A stretch of DNA of 64,000 bases from Labrenzia sp. R4_2 (GTDB lineage: Bacteria > Pseudomonadota > Alphaproteobacteria > Rhizobiales > Stappiaceae): assembly GCF_017743865.1 (NCBI RefSeq), contig NZ_JAGHRJ010000003.1, positions 434,001 through 498,000 on the forward strand. Direction: 5' to 3'. The stretch's first letter is position 1, and each line of letters begins with the position of its first letter. A program made the translations under genes and the position numbers. The notes under the pieces are model-generated. The model was not told the origin of the DNA. It did not search any database and was given only the letters and a program-made list of their open reading frames with translations. Shown one piece after another: positions 27,102 to 36,662 of this stretch.

Positions 27102-28183
27102 CCGGTTGGTCGATTGTCGGCACGATCAGCGGCACATCGGCCGACGGCATTGATCTGGCTGAGATCAAAACCGACGGACACCAGGTGAGTGCGTTTGGCG
27201 TAGCTGAGACCATCAGCTACCAGCCGGAAACGCGAACGCGTGTTTTGGAAGCGGCGGCGCGGAAGGGAACGGGCCGGGAGGCCTGGCCGGATCTGGCCCG
27301 AGCCGTGACCGAAGACCATGCCGAGGCTATTTCCGTTTATCTCGCAAGCAACGGTTTGGCGCCGGATGCTGTCGTCTTTCATGGGCAGACCGTGTGGCAC
27401 GATCCGGACAAAGGAGAGACTGTTCAGCTCGGCGACCCGCAACTGTTGGCGGACAGGTTGAAGGTCCCTGTGATCGGCGACGTTCGCTTGGCAGATATGG
27501 CGGCCGGAGGCCAGGGCGCACCGCTTGTTCCAGTCTATCATCAGGCGCTCGCGCGATCTCTGGTCGGCGGTGAGCAGGAACCGATCTGCTTTTTGAACAT
27601 AGGCGGTGTGTCCAATCTCACATTCATAGATGGCGAAACACTACATGCATTCGACATAGGGCCGGGGAATGCGCTGCTGGATGATTGGATCCGGCGTCAT
27701 GGGGCTGGTGACTATGATGCTGGTGGTGAGATTTCGGCACAAGGCAAAGTTTTGGAAGACCGTCTTGCTGATGCTCTATCCCATCCGTTTTTGTCTGAGG
27801 CTGGACCAAAGTCATTGGACCGGTACAGCTTTTCCGGAGACTTCGTTGAAGGATTGAGCCTTGAAGACGGCGCGGCAACACTTCTGGCGTTCACGGTCGG
27901 GGCGATTTCAAAAGCAGAAACACTTTTGCCAAAACGTATAAAGTTGTGGTTGGTCTGTGGTGGCGGGCGCCATAATCCCGTGTTACTCCGCCGATTAGAG
28001 GAAGAGCTGTCCGGTGACGTCGTTTTGGCCGATGTTTACAACATCGATGGCGATGCGCTTGAAGCACAGGCGATGGCGTTTTTGGGCGCGCGGCTGCTGG
28101 CCGGATTGCCGACAACCTTCCCGGAAACGACCGGAGCCAGCGGCCCGGTGATTGGCGGACGGCTCTACCAGCCCGGAGAGTAA
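27098..28183 (+). CDS. anmK: Anhydro-N-acetylmuramic acid kinase (AnmK)
   Basis: A 361-residue sugar kinase of the ASKHA fold that hydrolyses and phosphorylates 1,6-anhydro-MurNAc, recovering cell-wall muropeptide sugar. Signature segments are IVGTISGTSADGIDLAEI at the N-terminus, VFHGQTVWHDP, the catalytic stretch GDVRLADMAAGGQGAPLVP, FLNIGGVSNLTFI, FDIGPGNALLDDWIRR and LVCGGGRHNPVLL. The ATG overlaps the aminotransferase stop (ATGA), so the two are translationally coupled although no pathway link is known. No murQ (etherase) is adjacent. Confidence 0.93.
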   Translation: MTGWSIVGTISGTSADGIDLAEIKTDGHQVSAFGVAETISYQPETRTRVLEAAARKGTGREAWPDLARAVTEDHAEAISVYLASNGLAPDAVVFHGQTVWHDPDKGETVQLGDPQLLADRLKVPVIGDVRLADMAAGGQGAPLVPVYHQALARSLVGGEQEPICFLNIGGVSNLTFIDGETLHAFDIGPGNALLDDWIRRHGAGDYDAGGEISAQGKVLEDRLADALSHPFLSEAGPKSLDRYSFSGDFVEGLSLEDGAATLLAFTVGAISKAETLLPKRIKLWLVCGGGRHNPVLLRRLEEELSGDVVLADVYNIDGDALEAQAMAFLGARLLAGLPTTFPETTGASGPVIGGRLYQPGE

Positions 28184-28214
28184 GTGCCGCTTTTCAAGAG
28201 GTTTTGGAGGCATC

Positions 28215-29576
28215 GTGAAGACAATCACGGAACCCGCGCGCGAAATTGACGTCATTCATGAAACCGATGTTCTAGTGGTGGGCTCTGGCCCGGGCGGCCT
28301 GTCTGCTGCACTTGGCGCCGCGCGTGCTGGCGTCGATGTAACGCTGGTGGAGCGTTTTGGCTGTTTGGGTGGCAACATCACGGCTGTGGGCGTCGAAGGC
28401 TTTGCCTGGTACCGGCATGAAAAGACCGTCGATACGGAGGGTGTCGGCCGGGAATTCGAAAGCCGCGCGCGCGAAGCCGGTGCAACGACCCCGGAACCGC
28501 AATCGGACAGCGACGCGATCGATGCTGAGGGCTTCAAGCTGGTCGCTGACAATCTGGTTGAAGAAGCCGGGATCCGGCCGATGATGCATCGTGCCTTCGC
28601 GGCTCCGATCATGGACGGCAACGAGATCAAAGGCATCATTACTGAAAGCAAGGCGGGCCGTGAAGCGATCCTCGCAAAGCGCGTCATTGATGCAACCGGC
28701 GATGCCGACATTGCCTATCGCGCCGGGGCCGAGACGCACAAGACACCGGTTGAGGAAATGCAGGCCGCCTCCGTCATGTTCTCCATGAACGGCGTTGACA
28801 AGAAGAAATTCATGGAGGCCGTCAAGGCCGACCCGCACACCTACAAGGACTGGGAAAGCGGCGAATGGACGGTGGAGACCACCGGCAAGGAGGACAAGAT
28901 GTTCTCGCCATTCCTGAAGAAACCGTTCAAGCAGGCCCTGGAAGCCGGTATTATTCCGGCCCATCTGCAGACAATTTCAGGAACCTGGGGCGCTGTCTAT
29001 GACAGCGGTGATCTGACTTATCTCAACCTGGTGCACTTGCCGGAGTGTGACGGGACCGATCCGGATTCCATGACGCGCAACGAGATCGAGGGCCGCCGTC
29101 AGGCCATGCTTGCGGTTCAAGCTCTGAAGCGCTATCAGCCGGGCTGTGAAGACGCCAAGCTGCGGAATTTCGGGATGACCATCGGTATCCGGGACACCCG
29201 CAAGATCCTGGCAGCCTATGACATGACCGGCCACGATGTTCGCGAGCAGGGCCGGTTTGATGACAGCGTCGGCATCTTCCCGGAATTCATCGACGGCTAC
29301 GGCATTCTGATCCTGCCGACCACGGGCCGCTATTTCCAGCTGCCGTACCGTACGATGGTGCCGAAGGGTGTCAAAAACCTGCTTGTTGCCGGACGTGCAA
29401 CTGGAGGCGACAAGGTCAGCCATGCGGCCACACGGAACATGATGTGCTGCACGGTCACCGGTCAAGGCGCTGGCGTTGCAGCCGCGATCTCCGTGAAGCA
29501 CGGCATCGAACTGGATGCGATGGATATTTCCCTGCTGCAAACCGAATTGAAGCGTCAGGGCGTCCGGCTGCACTAA
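28215..29576 (+). CDS. FAD-dependent oxidoreductase (FAD_oxidored family), substrate unknown
   Basis: A 453-residue flavoprotein. The GTG at 28215 follows TTTGGAGG and begins VKTITEPAREIDVIHETDVLVVGSG. The dinucleotide fold is GSGPGGLSAALGAARAGVDV, followed by VERFGCLGGNITAVGVEGF and, near the C-terminus, LLVAGRATGGDKVSHAATR, the pattern of the PF12831 family. No signal peptide or membrane segment is seen. It begins 31 bp after anmK and is followed by a paired-palindrome element and then a GntR regulator. I do not recognise a specific substrate. Confidence 0.8.
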   Translation: MKTITEPAREIDVIHETDVLVVGSGPGGLSAALGAARAGVDVTLVERFGCLGGNITAVGVEGFAWYRHEKTVDTEGVGREFESRAREAGATTPEPQSDSDAIDAEGFKLVADNLVEEAGIRPMMHRAFAAPIMDGNEIKGIITESKAGREAILAKRVIDATGDADIAYRAGAETHKTPVEEMQAASVMFSMNGVDKKKFMEAVKADPHTYKDWESGEWTVETTGKEDKMFSPFLKKPFKQALEAGIIPAHLQTISGTWGAVYDSGDLTYLNLVHLPECDGTDPDSMTRNEIEGRRQAMLAVQALKRYQPGCEDAKLRNFGMTIGIRDTRKILAAYDMTGHDVREQGRFDDSVGIFPEFIDGYGILILPTTGRYFQLPYRTMVPKGVKNLLVAGRATGGDKVSHAATRNMMCCTVTGQGAGVAAAISVKHGIELDAMDISLLQTELKRQGVRLH

Positions 29577-29611
29577 GCCCGATTCCAAAACGCCCAGTGC
29601 TCTCCTGTGCT

Positions 29612-29665
29612 GTCCCGGCCTCGCGCCGGGACCAAAAAGCCATGGCCCCGGTTCAAGACCGGGGC
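29612..29665. repeat. Pair of GC-rich palindromes, possible dispersed intergenic repeat
   Basis: GTCCCGGC (29612-29619) pairs with GCCGGGAC (29625-29632), loop CTCGC. GCCCCGG (29645-29651) pairs with CCGGGGC (29659-29665), loop TTCAAGA. Two adjacent palindromes separated by ACCAAAAAGCCATG look like a REP-type intergenic element. Only one copy is visible in this window, so repetition in the genome is inferred. Confidence 0.5.
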
Positions 29666-29751
29666 AGCGCGTTTCATTCACACAGCGCGTTTCCGTGTTC
29701 TGCCGACCATCGTGCTTGGCATAAGCGCTTCCGCAGGCTATCAGATTTGGC

Positions 29752-30369
29752 ATGAACGGATCTGAAATCTATCACCGGCTGATCGGCCTCATCGAAGAAC
29801 GCACCCTCAAGCCGGGCGACCGGCTGCGCGAAGCCGATCTTGCCGAGAGTTTCGGTGTGTCCCGTACGCCGATCCGCGAGGGATTGAAGCGGCTTGAAGC
29901 GCAAGGCCTTGCCGTGCATGAACCCAACCGGGGGATGGTGATCCCGACGCTCGATCACAACCAGATCAATGAAGTCTATTTCATGCGGGAGGTTCTTGAG
30001 GGAACAGCCGCGGGCCTTGCCGCAAAGCACGCCTCGAAACCGGAAATCGAAATCCTTCAGGATTTGGTGGATGCGGACCGAAAACGGGTCACCGATACGG
30101 ACAGCCTTGTCCGCTCAAACCGGGAGTTTCACCGGCGCCTGTGCCTTGCCTCGCACAACCGCTATCTCGTCGATCAGATCGAGCATTTGCGCCTGTCCCT
30201 GATCCTCATGGCAGGAACAACGCTCGACACACCGGAGCGCCGTGAAACGGCTGTCGAAGAGCATGCGGCTGTTGTGACCGCCATTGCCGACGGCAACTCC
30301 GAGGCTGCTGAAGCTGCTGCCCGGCTCCACATCGCCCACGCCCATAAAACCCGTCTGCAGCAGATCTGA
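29752..30369 (+). CDS. GntR-family transcriptional regulator (FadR/FCD subfamily)
   Basis: A 205-residue regulator. The N-terminal winged helix reads LKPGDRLREADLAESFGVSRTPIREGLKRLEAQGL (in parts about residues 18-55), followed by the all-helical FCD ligand domain with FMREVLEGTAAGLAA, NREFHRRLCLASHN and EEHAAVVTAIADGNSEAA. FCD regulators usually sense carboxylates and repress neighbouring catabolic genes. The likely local targets are the upstream flavoprotein gene or the convergent aspT-aspD pair (12 bp from its stop), but this cannot be decided here. Confidence 0.88.
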   Translation: MNGSEIYHRLIGLIEERTLKPGDRLREADLAESFGVSRTPIREGLKRLEAQGLAVHEPNRGMVIPTLDHNQINEVYFMREVLEGTAAGLAAKHASKPEIEILQDLVDADRKRVTDTDSLVRSNREFHRRLCLASHNRYLVDQIEHLRLSLILMAGTTLDTPERRETAVEEHAAVVTAIADGNSEAAEAAARLHIAHAHKTRLQQI

Positions 30370-30381
30370 ATTACTTGCTGC

Positions 30382-31977
30382 TTAGGATTGTCCCTGTTCG
30401 TATTCGGCGTGATATTCGGTGATCACTTGCCGCGCAAACGCACCAATCTTGGCGTACTCGGCTTCGGTCAGATTGGCGAGGGACACGCGGGCAGAAGCAT
30501 CAACTACTTCAAATCCCTTGCCCGGCAACAACACGACGCTGGTCTCTTCCGCCAACCGAAAGAGGAAATCATAGCCCTTCTTCTGGTCAACGAACCAGTT
30601 GGCGAACTCTTCCCCGTATAACCGGCCGCTCAAGTGCTGGAGGTTGATGAGGGTGTAGTAGTTGACATCATTGACCTCATGCTTGGGCTTCACACCCATG
30701 TTGAGTTCCAGCGTGTCGAAGCGCTTTCGAATGAGGCTCTTGGCTGAGTTCTTGTATTTGTTGTCCCGGTCGAGCAGCCCTGCCAGAGCAAACAGCGTCA
30801 TTTGGACCTGTTGCGGTGTGGACGCTCCGGCTGTGTGATTAAGCGCAACAGCCCGGCTGTCGGCCACAAGGCGGTCGATGAACTTGATGGACCGCGGCTC
30901 AGTCGTCAAAGACGAATAACGCTTGTCGAGTTCGGCCTTCGTTGTTTCCGGCAATTGCGCGAGAGCTTTTTCGAAAACATTGTGATCGTGAAGCGCTATG
31001 ACACCGAGGCGCCAGCCGGTGGCACCGAAATACTTGGAGAACGAATAAACGCACAAGGTGTTGCGCGGGCATTTGGCGAAAAGCGACACGAAGTCGTCGG
31101 CAAAGGTCCCGTAAACATCATCCGTTACGACAAAAAGGTCCGGCCGCTTTTCATTGATGACTGCAGCAACGCGGGCGAGGCACTCGTCTGACAGTTTCAC
31201 TGAAGGCGGGTTGCTCGGATTGACGATGCAAAACACCTTGATGGATGGATCTTCGAGTTTTGACAGTTCCTCGTCGCTGAACTGCCAGTCCGTATCTTCG
31301 TTCATCCGGATGTCGACGATGGGCATTCCGTAGTCCGGCAGAGGCGGGATTTCCAGGTAAGGTGAAAAGATCGGGGTACCAAGAGCAACCTTGTCGCCGG
31401 GTTTGACCAAGCCATTGGCCTTCAGCGTCTGGAAAATGTAGGTCATTGCGGCAGTCCCGCCTTCGGTCGCGAAGATCGAATAGGGGCCCTTGCGAGGCTC
31501 CGCGCCAAACATTTCCTTGCTGAGATAATCACCAACAATCCGTTCGGCACAGGTGAGCATGCGCGGTGGGACCGGGTAATTACACCCAAGGAAGCCTTGT
31601 ACCAGCTCAAAGATCAGATCGTGCCGGTGGATCCCTAAATGATCCTTTGCGTAAGAAAAAGCAGCCTTCAAAAAGCTGATACCCTGCCGCTTGTCTTGCC
31701 GGAGCAGGAAGTTCTCAAATCTCAAAAGCTGCCCGTCATGTTCCGGCAGACCGCCGAAACCGCTGTCGAGATAGGAGTAAGACCGTTCAGCCTCTTCCAG
31801 GGCGAAATCGCCAAGCCGCAAAAAGGCGTGCCTTGGTTCCGTTGCGAGAAAATTCGGATTGCCGCGTCCGGCATTCAACATCATGCGCTGTGCGCTAGAT
31901 GTCGCGATTTCGATGAGCTTGTCCTTAAGCTCAAAAGGGCTGAGCTCTTCAAAACCGGAGTAATCGAGTTTTGCCAT
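30382..31977 (-). CDS. aspD: Aspartate 4-decarboxylase / aspartate aminotransferase (AspD)
   Basis: A 531-residue PLP enzyme from the ATG at 31977 (MAKLDYSGFEE); a start at 31989 would add four residues. It converts L-aspartate to L-alanine and CO2. The length, larger than the roughly 400 of ordinary aminotransferases, fits bacterial AspD. Visible are YPVPPRMLTCAERIV, the phosphate site FATEGGTAAMTYIF, NPSNPPSVKLS, DDVYGTFADDF and the PLP lysine in YSFSKYFGATGWRLG. It lies 18 bp after the aspartate:alanine exchanger gene on the same strand; this pairing is the strongest evidence for function. Confidence 0.9.
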   Translation of the reverse strand: MAKLDYSGFEELSPFELKDKLIEIATSSAQRMMLNAGRGNPNFLATEPRHAFLRLGDFALEEAERSYSYLDSGFGGLPEHDGQLLRFENFLLRQDKRQGISFLKAAFSYAKDHLGIHRHDLIFELVQGFLGCNYPVPPRMLTCAERIVGDYLSKEMFGAEPRKGPYSIFATEGGTAAMTYIFQTLKANGLVKPGDKVALGTPIFSPYLEIPPLPDYGMPIVDIRMNEDTDWQFSDEELSKLEDPSIKVFCIVNPSNPPSVKLSDECLARVAAVINEKRPDLFVVTDDVYGTFADDFVSLFAKCPRNTLCVYSFSKYFGATGWRLGVIALHDHNVFEKALAQLPETTKAELDKRYSSLTTEPRSIKFIDRLVADSRAVALNHTAGASTPQQVQMTLFALAGLLDRDNKYKNSAKSLIRKRFDTLELNMGVKPKHEVNDVNYYTLINLQHLSGRLYGEEFANWFVDQKKGYDFLFRLAEETSVVLLPGKGFEVVDASARVSLANLTEAEYAKIGAFARQVITEYHAEYEQGQS

Positions 31978-31995
31978 GTTGAACTCCAAGCGAAT

Positions 31996-33705
31996 TTATG
32001 GGGTTGGATTGGTTGAGACCAGGCCGATGATCAGCGGACCCCAGAGGGTCAAAAGAACGTTCGCAACGGCGTAAGTGACAGTGAAACTGACCACAGGGGT
32101 TGCGTTCTCTGCTTTGCCGAGAAGCGCAGCAAAGCCGGGATTCGCACTGCGTCCACCGACGAGGCAGGCCAATGCCTCGATTGGGTTTTGAATGCGCAAC
32201 ACGTAATAGGAAAAGAAAAAGCCGATGACTTGAGGGATCAGCGTTACGCCGATCCCAAAGAGGAACAGGTTTAGACCCTGTTCCTGCAAAGTTTTGAGAA
32301 CTTGAGGTCCGGCACTGATCCCGACAACAGCAACAAAGACGGCCAGCCCAAAGTCGCGAAGAAAATTGACGGCACCGGTCGGCAGGGCCGCGTAGCGCGG
32401 ATGTGTGCTGCGCAGCCATCCAAACACCAAGCCGGACAACAAACAACCGCCGCCGCTGCCGATCGAAACCGGGATGCCGGCGATCCGGAATTCGATCAGG
32501 CCCAAAAGCAGGCCCAGCGTCATCCCGAGTCCAAAGAATACAAAATCGGTGACCGCAGCTGCACTGATTGGGTAGCCAATCGATTTTTGGACGGCATCAA
32601 GATCCCGCCCGCTTCCGGTCAGTTGAAGTTCATCGCCCTTATGGAGTTCCAGGTTCGGCAGGAGTGGCAGATTGCGGCCAGCACGCTTGATACCGGTGAT
32701 GAATACATCCCGGAGCGCCGCCGATTTTGTATGATCATGAATACCATGCAGCTTGCTGCCGGCATAGTCCGGATTGGTAAGGACCAAATGGCGGTTTTCA
32801 AGAACCAGAGAATATCCGCTTGGCGGTTCGATTTCGGGACCCCAGTCTCTGGGTGGTGTATCAAGAACCGAGACAAGCCCGGTTATGGCAATGATATCGC
32901 CTGCTTCCAGCGCCGGGTCTTGGTCGATGTGCAGCTCCTGGCCGCTACGCAATACGGCTTCAACGGCAACCTCGTCATAGGCGGCATCGAAAGCGGACGT
33001 CGATTGGCCAAGGTGCGGGCCTCCTGCTGCCAACTGGTAAAACCGAGTATCGATCCGGTCCGCGGCATTGAACTCACCTGGTTCCAGCGTTCTGGTGCCG
33101 CCTGACATTTGTTCGGCGAGTTTGATGGCTTCCTTGCGGATGTCCCACCGCATGATGGTTGGAAAAAACCATGTGACCATGATGATGGGGCCAATCGACC
33201 CGAAGATGTAGCAAACCGCATAACCAACGGCGATGTTGGTTTCCATCAACGCCTTCAGGTCTGCCGATACGTTTAGTTTTTGAACCGTCTCGCCTGCGGT
33301 TCCAATAATGGCTGATTGAGTGAGCCCGCCGGCAGCCAATCCCGCAGCTGTACCCCGATCGAGACCAAATCCATATGCAAAGGCCAACACAGTCAGAAGG
33401 CCCAAAATGCACATGGTTGCCGCGGACAAAAGCTGGTTGAGAGATTTGAGGGACAAGGCCCGGAAAAATTGCGGGCCGCCTTGATAACCGACCGCGTAAA
33501 TGAAGAGTGCGAAGAAAATGCTCTTGATGCTGCTGTCGATTTGAACGCCGCTTTGGCCTAGGACTACGCCAACTATGAGGGTCCCGGCAATGCCGCCAAG
33601 CACAAAGTTGCCGACCTTGAGTTTGCCTACGAGATACCCGAGCGCAACGGCAACGAAAAGATAGATAAGCGGGGACTGCCCCGCCAACCATTGAAACAAC
33701 TCCAT
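31996..33705 (-). CDS. aspT: Aspartate:alanine antiporter (AspT, AAE family)
   Basis: A 569-residue inner-membrane exchanger from the ATG at 33705, which follows GGGAG; a TTG at 33717 is less likely. Membrane segments cluster at the N-terminus (LIYLFVAVALGYLVGKL, FVLGGIAGTLIVGVVLG, FFALFIYAVGYQGGPQFF) and the C-terminus (DFVFFGLGMTLGLLLGLIEF, FGLAVFVAVVGISAGPQVL). Between them are two RCK_C-like soluble domains. The architecture matches Tetragenococcus AspT, which exchanges external aspartate for internal alanine. With AspD it forms an electrogenic decarboxylation cycle. Confidence 0.9.
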   Translation of the reverse strand: MELFQWLAGQSPLIYLFVAVALGYLVGKLKVGNFVLGGIAGTLIVGVVLGQSGVQIDSSIKSIFFALFIYAVGYQGGPQFFRALSLKSLNQLLSAATMCILGLLTVLAFAYGFGLDRGTAAGLAAGGLTQSAIIGTAGETVQKLNVSADLKALMETNIAVGYAVCYIFGSIGPIIMVTWFFPTIMRWDIRKEAIKLAEQMSGGTRTLEPGEFNAADRIDTRFYQLAAGGPHLGQSTSAFDAAYDEVAVEAVLRSGQELHIDQDPALEAGDIIAITGLVSVLDTPPRDWGPEIEPPSGYSLVLENRHLVLTNPDYAGSKLHGIHDHTKSAALRDVFITGIKRAGRNLPLLPNLELHKGDELQLTGSGRDLDAVQKSIGYPISAAAVTDFVFFGLGMTLGLLLGLIEFRIAGIPVSIGSGGGCLLSGLVFGWLRSTHPRYAALPTGAVNFLRDFGLAVFVAVVGISAGPQVLKTLQEQGLNLFLFGIGVTLIPQVIGFFFSYYVLRIQNPIEALACLVGGRSANPGFAALLGKAENATPVVSFTVTYAVANVLLTLWGPLIIGLVSTNPTP

Positions 33706-33810
33706 GGCCACTCCCAAAACACCGGCGGGCTAAAAACTGCACTGCACGGTGATTTGAGAATGGGACGATTACAACCTACTGGGCAAGTTAAATCACTGTC
33801 ACCGCAAGGA

Positions 33811-35205
33811 TCAGCATTCCACGATGTTGACCGCCAGACCGCCTTTGGATGTTTCCTTGTATTGCTCCATCATGTCCATGCCGGTTTGGCGCATGGTCTC
33901 GATACAGCCATCAAGGGGAACAAAGTGCGAGCCGTCGCCGCGCAAAGCCAATGAGGCCGCCGTTACGGCTTTCACAGCGCCGAGTGCGTTGCGCTCGATA
34001 CATGGCACCTGGACGAGGCCGGCAATCGGGTCGCAGGTCATGCCCAGATGGTGTTCCAGGGCAATTTCAGCAGCATTTTCGATTTGCTCATTGGTGCCAC
34101 CTAGTGCTGCGCAGAGCCCCGCTGCGGCCATGGCGGATGCTGAGCCGACTTCGCCCTGGCAACCGACTTCGGCACCAGAGATCGAGGCATTCGACTTGAT
34201 GATGCCGCCAATCGCTGCAGCTGTGAGCAGAAACGTGCGAATGCCATTGGCGTCCGCGTCGGGGCAATGGTCAAGATAGTAGCGTGTGACCGCCGGAATG
34301 ACTCCAGCAGCGCCATTGGTCGGGGCCGTGACAACCCGCCCTCCGGCGGCGTTTTCTTCGTTGACTGCCATGGCATAGACACCCAGCCAGTCGACGACAT
34401 TGTGTTCAAACGGAGGGTTTGAGCGGCCTTCTTTGAGAAGCTTTTGATAGATGTCAGCAGCCCGTCGCTTCACCTTCAAACCGCCTGGAAGGATGCCGGA
34501 CTGAGTGATGCCGCGATTGATACAAGCGTCCATTGCAGACCAGAGTTTGTCGATGCCCGCCTCGACCTCTTCCTTTGTTTTGTCTGCGCATTCGTTCTGC
34601 AGTTTCATCTCCGCGATGCTCAAGCCATGGTCCCGGCCCATCTCCAGCATTTGTTTGGCGGAAGCGAACGGGAAGGGAACTTCCTGCCGGGCGAGCTCAT
34701 TGACCGGTTCGTTGGTTGTCTTGCGCAGTTCTGCTTCGCTGGCGACGAAGCCACCACCGATAGAATAAAAGACAAAACTGTCGAGTACCGAGCCGTCGCT
34801 GCCAAGTAGATGAAAGGTCATGCCATTCGCATGAAGCGGCAATGAGGGGCCGTAGTCAAAGATCACGTCCTTTTCCGGATGGAACGGAAGGTCAAAGAGA
34901 CCGTCGATCCGCAAGCGCTTATCTGAAGCCAGTTGCTCCAGCATCGGTTCGACTTGATCCGGATCCAGCGTGTCCGGAGTTGCACCCAGCAACCCAAGGC
35001 ACACCGCCTTGTCGGTGGCGTGTCCCTTTCCGGTAAACGCCAAAGACCCATGAAGCGTCACTGTGATGCGTGACGCCGACCGGCATACGGTCGGGTTGGC
35101 CCTCAGACGATCAACGTAGCGGTGAACTGCTACCATCGGTCCGACAGTGTGTGAACTGGAGGGGCCGATACCGATCTTGAATATATCAAAAACGCTGATG
35201 AACAT
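33811..35205 (-). CDS. sdaA: L-serine ammonia-lyase, iron-sulphur type (SdaA)
   Basis: A 464-residue single-chain L-serine deaminase making pyruvate and ammonia. The N-terminal beta domain begins [23 protein letters not shown]. The C-terminal alpha domain has the [4Fe-4S] cysteine regions [20 protein letters not shown] and [22 protein letters not shown]. It is oxygen-labile in the known family. It lies 105 bp upstream of aspT on the same strand and is divergent from kynU across 236 bp. Shared transcription with aspT-aspD is possible but not shown. Confidence 0.94.
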   Translation of the reverse strand: MFISVFDIFKIGIGPSSSHTVGPMVAVHRYVDRLRANPTVCRSASRITVTLHGSLAFTGKGHATDKAVCLGLLGATPDTLDPDQVEPMLEQLASDKRLRIDGLFDLPFHPEKDVIFDYGPSLPLHANGMTFHLLGSDGSVLDSFVFYSIGGGFVASEAELRKTTNEPVNELARQEVPFPFASAKQMLEMGRDHGLSIAEMKLQNECADKTKEEVEAGIDKLWSAMDACINRGITQSGILPGGLKVKRRAADIYQKLLKEGRSNPPFEHNVVDWLGVYAMAVNEENAAGGRVVTAPTNGAAGVIPAVTRYYLDHCPDADANGIRTFLLTAAAIGGIIKSNASISGAEVGCQGEVGSASAMAAAGLCAALGGTNEQIENAAEIALEHHLGMTCDPIAGLVQVPCIERNALGAVKAVTAASLALRGDGSHFVPLDGCIETMRQTGMDMMEQYKETSKGGLAVNIVEC

Positions 35206-35441
35206 CGTTGAAGAGTGCTCTTACCTTTGCCGGGAACCGGTTGTGTGACAGATGAGGCGCAAACTATCAGGTCTCACCGCCCAAAATGGCAGTATAACGA
35301 GCAATTCTGTGTTGATTGCGACATTTTCAAAGCGATTGATTTTCCTGTGAACATCGGCTTGGGAAAACAGTTGTTCCGTTGGTTGCCCTTTGATAGCGTG
35401 CGGCTCCCAATAAATCACACCAATCGGTATAAGAGATCCAA

Positions 35442-36662
35442 ATGCAATCCCAGCACCCTTCTGACAAAAATGACGTCCTTCGCACGAAAAAGGATGCATT
35501 CAAGATACCGGAAGGCGTGATCTACCTGGATGGGAATTCGCTTGGTGTCCTGCCGAAAAATGTCCCGGCCCGGCTTGCCGAAGTTGTCGAGCAGGAATGG
35601 GGAACGAGCCTCATCAAATCCTGGAACGAACACAGCTGGTTCGATCTGCCACTGCGGGTCGGAAATCGAATTGGCCGGCTGATCGGCGCGCCTGAAGGCT
35701 CAGTTGTGGCGTGCGATAGCACTTCTGTAAATGTGTTCAAGGTGCTCGCAGCGGCTCTCTCTCTCCGGCCGGACCGGAAGGTGATCCTGTCCGACAACGG
35801 GAACTTTCCAACAGATCTCTATGTGGCGTCCGGCTTGTCCGAGTTGCTCGACAAAGGTCACGAGTTGAGGGTCGTCGCGCCCGAAGACGTTGACGGCGCT
35901 ATAACCGAAGAGGTTGCGGTTGTTATGCTGACGCAGGTCGACTACCGGACGGGCCGTTTGCACGACATGGCTGCGTTGACGAAAAAGGCTCACCAAGCGG
36001 GTGCGCTCGCGATTTGGGACCTGGCGCATTCAGCAGGTGCGATCCCAGTCGATCTGGAAGGGGCAAAAGCCGACTTTGCCATTGGGTGCGGGTACAAATA
36101 CCTCAATGGAGGACCCGGGGCACCAGCGTTTCTTTATGTGGCTGAAGGTCATCAGGAGAAAGTGACATCCCCGGTCACGGGTTGGATGGGGCACGAGGCG
36201 CCGTTTGCTTTCGATCTCGATTATCGCGCTGTTCATGGTGTGAACCGTATGACGGTTGGAACACCGGCGATCCTGTCTCTGTCCAGCCTTTATGCCGCTT
36301 TGGACGTCTTTGAAGATGTCGACATGGCCGACATCCGGAAGAAGTCCATCTCCTTGAGCGAATTGTTTATCAAGGAGGTAGAGGAGAAATGTCCGCAGCT
36401 GACACTGGCGAGCCCGCGCGATCCGGAGACCCGCGGCAGTCAGGTCTCGTTCCGATTTGAGGAGGGTTATGCTGCCATGCAGGCGTTGATTGCGCGTGGC
36501 GTGATTGGCGATTTCCGGGCACCGGATGTGATGCGTTTCGGCTTCACGCCGCTTTACCTGTCTCATCAGGCCGTGGTCGACGCCGTTGCGATCCTTGCAG
36601 ACATCCTTGAGACGGGAAGCTGGGACCGCCCGGAATTCAAGAGCCGGGCAAAAGTCACTTAG
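35442..36662 (+). CDS. kynU: Kynureninase (KynU)
   Basis: A 406-residue PLP enzyme cleaving kynurenine to anthranilate and alanine. Family features are YLDGNSLGVLP near residue 27, EWGTSLIKSWN, CDSTSVNVFKVLAAAL, WDLAHSAGAIPVDLEG and the PLP lysine in GCGYKYLNGGPGAPAF, with GWMGHEAPFAFD after it. No kynA or kynB is adjacent, so the kynurenine source must be encoded elsewhere or imported. Its 3' end overlaps that of the convergent GGDEF-EAL gene by 8 bp. Confidence 0.93.
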   Translation: MQSQHPSDKNDVLRTKKDAFKIPEGVIYLDGNSLGVLPKNVPARLAEVVEQEWGTSLIKSWNEHSWFDLPLRVGNRIGRLIGAPEGSVVACDSTSVNVFKVLAAALSLRPDRKVILSDNGNFPTDLYVASGLSELLDKGHELRVVAPEDVDGAITEEVAVVMLTQVDYRTGRLHDMAALTKKAHQAGALAIWDLAHSAGAIPVDLEGAKADFAIGCGYKYLNGGPGAPAFLYVAEGHQEKVTSPVTGWMGHEAPFAFDLDYRAVHGVNRMTVGTPAILSLSSLYAALDVFEDVDMADIRKKSISLSELFIKEVEEKCPQLTLASPRDPETRGSQVSFRFEEGYAAMQALIARGVIGDFRAPDVMRFGFTPLYLSHQAVVDAVAILADILETGSWDRPEFKSRAKVT

